A DNA stretch of 64,000 nucleotides from contig OU612070.1 in assembly GCA_914767715.1 (NCBI GenBank), forward strand, positions 25,716,025 to 25,780,024, given 5' to 3'. The notes under the pieces were generated by a model, which saw only the letters and a list, made by a program, of their open reading frames with translations, was not told the origin of the DNA and did no database searches. The translations under genes were made by a program, and so were the position numbers. This document shows positions 58,263 through 64,000 of this stretch, in pieces (the first letter of the stretch is position 1; each line of letters opens with the position of its first letter). The DNA is from Membranipora membranacea (taxonomy: Eukaryota > Bryozoa > Gymnolaemata > Cheilostomatida > Membraniporidae).

Positions 58263-58957
58263 GTGGCCCTAGTTGCTTCTAAATATTTTATTTGAAAAAT
58301 ATCCCCAGCGATTGTGCATCTAAATACTTGTGGTTCTTATTGTCAAATACATTCATATTTCATTAAAGGAACAGATGAGTCTAGCAGAGTTCACCAAGTC
58401 CTGATACCATTTGTTGTACTAAATTCATAGTTTATTTTCCATTGATGACTGGCATACACAATAACGGCAAACATTTCCTATATAGACCTAACACAATTAG
58501 CCTATGCTATTGAAGTTGGTTTAACAGGCCAAATGTCTAGTTCATCACACTATATCACGCCCTCAAGAAGCATATTGTCCTTCCTTAAGGAGAGGGAGTC
58601 TAATGCCCTAATTACTCAGTTAATGGTGTCTTTTCAGTTGATACTGACGGCAAACATCATCACATTGTTGTCACTAAGTTTATAATAGTTTACAGAGGCA
58701 AGCCTGAATGATGATATCACAACTCATTCCTGTCGCTAGCTTGTACTGCTGAATTCACCTCAACCTGCTTAATACTATCATCAAGGAGTCAGTACCTCAG
58801 CTCAGCTATTATTTATTTTTTTGGTGAATAAAGAGATTAATGTGGCTTAACCCAAACAGCAAGGCTTTACTGAGGTGTCTATATTAAATCATTTATAGAA
58901 GGACTAGGATATGAATTGGGGATTGGCACCAGATTCAATAATAATAGATGTCATTTA

Positions 58958-59180
58958 TTAAGATCAAAGTGTCACTGCCAATGGCTAAATAGTGTCCGAT
59001 CCGGTTTTGGCAGCTTGCTGCACACAAAGTTGAATATGTCACTTATGGCTATACACATCTAGGATGCATTCTAGTTCCCTAGGATGTATGCCATACTCTG
59101 AATGAGGATATCACATGCTGTGCGGATCCCTGTTTAGGCTCATGTCAAACTATTCAAAGATTTTCATTTTACAATTCATC
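58958..59180 (+). repeat. U2-headed SINE-like module
   Basis: Starts AAGATCAAAGTGTCACTGCC, continues TTTTGGCAGCTTGCTGCACA, then CTAGGATGCATTCTAGTTCC. Only the last bases of the U2-like head (AAGATCAA) remain. Confidence 0.6.
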
Positions 59181-59509
59181 AATATAAATGTTTGCCATGC
59201 ATCGATACAACGCATTAGAGTTAAATAGTTTGTAATTGGGATTATTTTTCTGGGCCAGGTATTTAGTCGTTTATTATCCTCATTGTTTCCTTTTATGTCA
59301 AGTTTTTCCAGATTAGTTTATGTAATTATACTGTAATTAGCTCATTTATATTTATCTCAGAGCAGGATATTCAGTGTCCCCTTAAATGAAATTTAAAAAA
59401 CTTACAATGACATTAGTGGCAATACATCAATACCTGACAAAAATAAATAATGTCAGAATGGCTTTTTACATAGTTTGGATACATTTGGGACGAAACGTGA
59501 CACATTAGG

Positions 59510-59940
59510 TGATTTAAGTGCCTCATCTTGTAGCAGTGTTATGTTTTTGTAATCCGTCCTCAAACAGGATCAAAATTAAGATTATGAACTCTGACAGTCA
59601 GGACACTGATCATCCTGTTCTCACCACAACCAAATGTCAAACGAATCAGTTAATAAGAATGATGAATGATCTGAGCATACAAAACTAAAGCTTTATGTTG
59701 ATAGATGCTTTGAAATTTATAGTGATGAATGGTGAAATGATGAAAATTAAATAGCTTGATAAATCTAAATCTGGTATCAATAGAGGAAGAGTCAAACTCT
59801 GGTAACAAGTGGTCATAATTTGCCTATCATCACTGGAAAACAAGGAATTTCCCGACTATACAAGTGGAAGTGGCAGTTCGGCCAAAAATTTAACAAAGTA
59901 CGTCAAAGGCCCCACTGACATTATATAAATAAATACTCTG
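59510..59940 (+). repeat. Block H fragment
   Basis: Matches 31385-31850 and 43360-43830 (CCTCATCTTGTAGCAGTGTT, then GTGGCAGTTCGGCCAAAA). It stops abruptly at ATAAATAAATACTC, where an inverted foldback fragment begins. Confidence 0.7.
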
Positions 59941-62110
59941 GGAGTCTCAAGTGGCAAATTGGCGCTGTTTCAGGTTTGGCATATCCATTCTCTTTATTAT
60001 CTTATATCTGAAGTGAATAGGAATGTCAAATGGACGATTGGCACTGCTTCATATTTTGAACATACAGTTGATTTTACTTTAATGCTTTGCTGCACCTTCT
60101 GCTCATTTCTTGTGTAAGCCCTGACACTGAATAAATGGAAAAGATAATCTTCTACAACTTTGCAGAAAACAATTTTGTGTTTATTCTTTTTTGTTGATCC
60201 ACCTGTATTATTCAACGGAAGGCTTGTCATACATGTTTAGAGTTTTTAATCACCATTTTATATCCTGCTCCTATCATGTCTTGTGCTGAATATAAGGCAA
60301 GACATCCTGGTACAATATAAGTTAATGACTGTCAATTGAGGGCAATTAAAGGCAATTAATGCAAATAGTCTGTAAGTATATAATAATATTTCTGAATTAG
60401 CCAAAGTGAATGGTAAATTACTCAGTTGATACTGACGGCATACATCATCACATTGTTGTCACTAAGTTTATAATAGTTTACAGAGGCAAGCCTGAATGAT
60501 GAAATCACAACTCGTCCCTGTTGCTAGCTTGTACTGCTGCATTCAGCTCCACCTGCTTAATACTATCATCAAGGAGACAGTACCTGAGCTCAGCTATTAT
60601 TTATTTTTTTGTTGAATAAAGTGATTAATGTGGTTTAACCCAAACAGCAAGGCTTTACTGAGTTGCCTATATTAAATCATTTATATAAGGACCAGGATAT
60701 GAAGTGGGGATTGGCACCAGATTCAATAATAATAGATGTCATTTATTAAGATCAAAGTGTCGCTTCCAATGGCTAACTATTGTCAGATCCAGTTTTGGCA
60801 GCTTGCTGCACACAAAGTTGAAGACATGTCATTTATGGTCATACGCATCTAGGATGCATTCTAGTTCCCTAGGATGTATGACATACTCTGAATGAGGATA
60901 TCGGGTGCTGTGTGTCCCTATTTAGGCGCATGTCATTTTGCAATTCATCAATATAAATGTCTGCCACTTGAGAATCCCAGAGGAGGCAGAAGCAAATAAT
61001 GTAAACTAGTTATTTAGCTTTGCTAATTCCCTTAAATCCTCCAAAGTTCGTCAATTTGTAACAGGTGTGTCACCAACAAATGCCCTAATCAATCAATCAA
61101 TGAACCCGTCTCCTCCAGAAGTAACAACAGGGCATTATTCACCAAACAGCAACTAGTATCACTGTAGCTATCTTAACGGCAGCAGAGTAAAAAAATCATA
61201 ATCACATATATGAAATAGAATGACTAATAAGCCCTTATTACATTTATCAAGGAGTTCATAATTGTTTGTCAAATGTTCCGAAATTGTCTTATCAATATAA
61301 ATGTTTGCCATTCATCGATATGACGCAATAGAATTTCTAATGTAGTTTCTAATGGCGATTATTGTTTTTGGGCCGGGTATTTACTCGTTTATTATCCTCG
61401 TTGGTTCCTTGTTTGTCAAGTTTTTCCTGATCAGTTTATGTAGTTATACTGTAATTAGCTCATCTTATCTATCTCAGAGCAGGATATTCAGTGTCCCCAT
61501 AAATGAAATTAAAACTTACAATGACATTAGTGGCAATATATCAATACCGGACAAAAATAAATAATGTCAGAAAGGCCTTTTGCCTAGTTTGCCAACATTT
61601 GGGACGAAACGAGACATTTAAAACTAAAGCATTTAATTTGCATCAAATAAATCTCACTTCACTTCCTAGTTTCAATAATATAAATGGACATTTGTCTCAA
61701 AAAGCAGTCTTTTCCCCACGCAGCACGGTATTATGAAATTTACACTAATAAATGGGAGCGATTAGGGCATTAATAGGTGTGTTGGTAAACACCAACTATA
61801 GATTACCTGATTTTGTTGTAAAAATACATTGATTCTGATGAATAATCATATGCTTACTTTTTTCTAAACCATAATCAACTTGTGACCTTTAATTCACGCT
61901 TAAGAGAAGAGAAAAGTTTGTGAAGTATTTTGTTGAGAAATACACCTCATTTTTTAAAGAAAAGACGGAATTGCCATGTATTATCAGGATAAAAAATTGG
62001 TGCAAATTAAAAGAAATATTTAATATTAACCGGACATCAGCAGCTTCTGTAAAAGGAAGTTTATGTCTGGAGTGTTTTTGAATTTGAAGTGCCATTGATG
62101 GTGGTCTCAC
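59940..62110. repeat. Foldback repeat, copy 4 (rearranged)
   Basis: 59940-60410 is an inverted body segment (counterpart of 57290-57780). 60420-60960 is a right-arm segment, 60960-61290 is body sequence with a short AATC tract, and 61290-62110 is right arm plus block E. The order is scrambled relative to copies 1-3, so this is a composite of at least three pieces. The CTTATCTATCTCAGAGC site is uninterrupted here. Confidence 0.65.
60748..60960 (+). repeat. U2-headed SINE-like module
   Basis: AAGATCAAAGTGTCGCTTCC, then CAGTTTTGGCAGCTTGCTGC and CTAGGATGCATTCTAGTTCC, as at 58958. Confidence 0.6.
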
Positions 62111-63490
62111 CAATACGTGAATAGTTTGCAGTCAGGAATCCTTTAGATAAAAACTGTGTTGAAAATTTCAGGGGTGATTTTAGTACCTTATCTTGTAGCA
62201 GTGTTATGTGTTTGTAATCCTCCTCAAACAGGATCAAAATTAAGATTATGAACTTTGATAGTCAGGACACTGGTCATCCTGTTCTCACCACAACAAAATG
62301 TCAAACAAATCAGTTAATAAGATTGATGAATGATCTGAAAACTAAAGCTTTATGTTGATAGATGCTTTAAAATTTATAGTGATGAATGGTGAAATGATGA
62401 GAATTAAATAGCTTGATGAATCTAAATCTATTACCAGTAGAGGAACCGTCAAATTCTGGTAACAAGTGACCATAATTTGACTGTCATTACTGGAAAACTT
62501 TCATTTAAGTTTCACAAAAATACTAAGTAATTTCCCTGACTAAACAAGTGGAAGTGGCAGTTCGACCAAATTATAAGCAAAGTACGTCAAAGGTCTCATC
62601 GACATTATATAAATAAATGCTCAGCATTGAACTCTAGATGTACCGTTTTATTATTAGGATGAATAAAAAGCTGGTGCCAATCGCCACTTGATATCCTGGT
62701 CCTTGTGGTCCCTCAGTTGAATGATGTTATATCCCAACCTAAGTAAAGGCTTATCTTGCTGTTTAGGTAAAACTTAACTGCAGAAATGTTTCTAATCACA
62801 AAAATGATATCTAAACTCACCAGCACAAAATGGGTGGCAGATATTATAGCACATAGCGTTAAGTTTAAACTTGGAAAAGGTGAGGTCCAAAAAGTGGCAT
62901 AGCTCTTGGAACACAGGCATTCTGGGTTGTCCCTGACACAAAGTCGGAAAACCCCAACTGGTGTTCTGGGATGTTGCAGGAAAACCAATGACTGGAGGTA
63001 TTCCACAATTTATATTGAGCGCACATACAAATGGGTAACAGGCCATGACCGCTAACTAGCTCACTTAACCTACCTATACAGGGTAACTAAACGCCTCTAA
63101 TGGTTTTCATATCGAGCTCATACAGATGGTTTATAGGCCATTTCTTTTCACCAGCTCAGTCTTTCTGACCTAACAAGGTCCCTTACTAATCACACACCAA
63201 CCAATTGTATCCATTCAAAACAAACATACTGAATGACAAACTCAGCATCTATCTCTCTGGTTTTTATCATTCTTATCTAAGCACACTGATCTAAACGTTA
63301 GCGTTGGACTAAGTTGAAAAACCTTGTTATTGCATTCAATTACGAATCACAATAGCTGAATATGAGTTGTCTCCCTTGTGTTTACTAGCGGTCACAAGTA
63401 AAGATTTATAAAACTGTTTTGTATATCACATGTAAACAGGATATTCATCATATAAAATAATAAAAACATTAAATATTTCTTCTATGCATT
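62085..63490 (+). repeat. Duplicated block H, copy 3
   Basis: A direct copy of 31320-32640 and 43270-44690. It ends at GATATATGGATACACAG (about 63505). Block G and a peptide gene do not follow here, unlike the other two copies. Confidence 0.75.
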
Positions 63491-63505
63491 TAATAGCGAT
63501 ATATG

Positions 63506-63948
63506 GATACACAGCATACTGACTCTCGTGATCTGAATGGGCATATAGATCACTGAAAAACTAGGCTATCATTACCACAGAGCAGGTGTCGTAAGGCTAA
63601 GTATGCATCATGCGTGACTTGAATTTGCGCATGTGCAAGAACAATGAGTTTAGTTTGGGTTCTGGTTGCAACTTTCGAAAGGAGAAATGGGAATCCCCTG
63701 CATAAACTGTCAATCAAAATCAGCTAATAATGACAAGAGAGGATAACTATTAATAACAAATCCACACGCTTTGGGGAGTATATCACCACACCAATCAGAT
63801 GGCTCCGGAATTCCGAGAATCAATTTTGCAGAGATCAGCCCATGCCCAGAGCTGAGCACGCGCGTAACAGAGTAACTGTAATTAGTAATTAGTAACTGTA
63901 ATTGTACAGTTATATATATTCTTCCGATGGTTCAGCATAGCTAAATAA
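63506..63948. other. Single-copy stretch, nothing recognised
   Basis: Somewhat less AT-rich DNA with a small direct repeat (GTAACTGTAATTAGTAATTA near 63872). No gene seen. Confidence 0.45.
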
Positions 63949-64000
63949 GCTTCTCGGCCTATTGGCTAAGATCAAAGTTTCACTGCCAATGGCCGATTAG
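63949..64000 (+). mobile_element. U2 snRNA-headed SINE, 5' end (cut by the window edge)
   Basis: GCTTCTCGGCCT-ATTGGCTAAGATCAA matches the 5' end of U2 snRNA (bases ~4-30) at 26 of 27 positions. After AAGATCAA it leaves U2 and becomes AGTTTCACTGCCAATGGCC. That is the body shared with 32724, 58958 and 60748. A genuine U2 gene would continue GTGTAGTATCTGTTC, so this is a U2-derived repeat. Confidence 0.7.

Larger units (their letters stand above)
55690..59520. repeat. Foldback repeat, copy 3 (most complete)
   Basis: The left arm 55690-57180 is inverted relative to 58640-59500. Both arms contain block E (TGACATTAGTGGCAATA), the CTAGGATGCATTCTAGTTCC module and the CACCTGCTTAATACTATCA module. The body at 57300-58500 carries the degraded third copy of the exon-like ORF. 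A partial inner duplication occurs at 56420-56700. No transposase is present. Confidence 0.7.

Noticed and set aside
63949-64000. Genuine U2 snRNA gene
   Set aside because: Identity to U2 stops after ~27 nt and changes into a dispersed repeat body. The branch-site recognition region (GTAGTA) is absent.

Overview
This is AT-rich animal DNA, not bacterial or viral. Coding sequence is sparse and split by GT-AG introns. Non-LTR retrotransposon remnants, satellites, foldback elements and tRNA- or snRNA-like SINE pieces fill most of the rest. The divergent intronless class A GPCR, the Rex1/Babar-like and CR1-like reverse transcriptases and the MULE-derived gene all fit an invertebrate metazoan, probably marine. 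I cannot name the phylum from the sequence alone.

Layout. 1-5.4 kb: decayed CR1-like retroelement fragments and short tandem repeats. 5.93-7.22 kb: a 1.29 kb foldback element flanked by TTAA. 10.49-11.48 kb: an intact GPCR gene. 14.4-15.0 and 17.3-18.3 kb: ~20-bp and ~120-bp satellites, with an inverted ~120-bp array at 21.9-22.4 kb. 18.56-21.47 kb, minus strand: four exons that join in phase and encode the C-terminal part of a MULE-type transposase-like protein. 22.4-63.5 kb: a mosaic of duplicated and inverted blocks.

The main result is a four-locus family of small secreted cysteine-rich peptides in that mosaic. Three loci are intact: 37056-38281 (+), 48162-49790 (+) and 53927-55172 (-). 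One is a pseudogene at 23982-25120 (-). Each intact gene has a TATA box, a 61-nt signal-peptide exon, an intron of 1.0-1.4 kb and a 155-nt exon encoding a 10-cysteine mature peptide. The cysteine layout (C-x3-C, then a GxC motif, then CxC) resembles CSalpha-beta invertebrate defensins with four extra cysteines. A defence or antimicrobial role is inferred. Every intron carries a partial copy of the mature exon start, with its own splice acceptor and an early stop, here called the decoy exon.

The two plus-strand genes sit in direct repeats with start codons 11,106 bp apart. The second and third intact genes form an inverted pair around a ~2.4 kb spacer. Between the genes lie copies of a foldback repeat that carries a 157-nt exon-like ORF with conserved splice sites. 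One copy holds a clean, lineage-specific retrotransposon insertion. The window ends inside a repeat whose head matches the 5' end of U2 snRNA.
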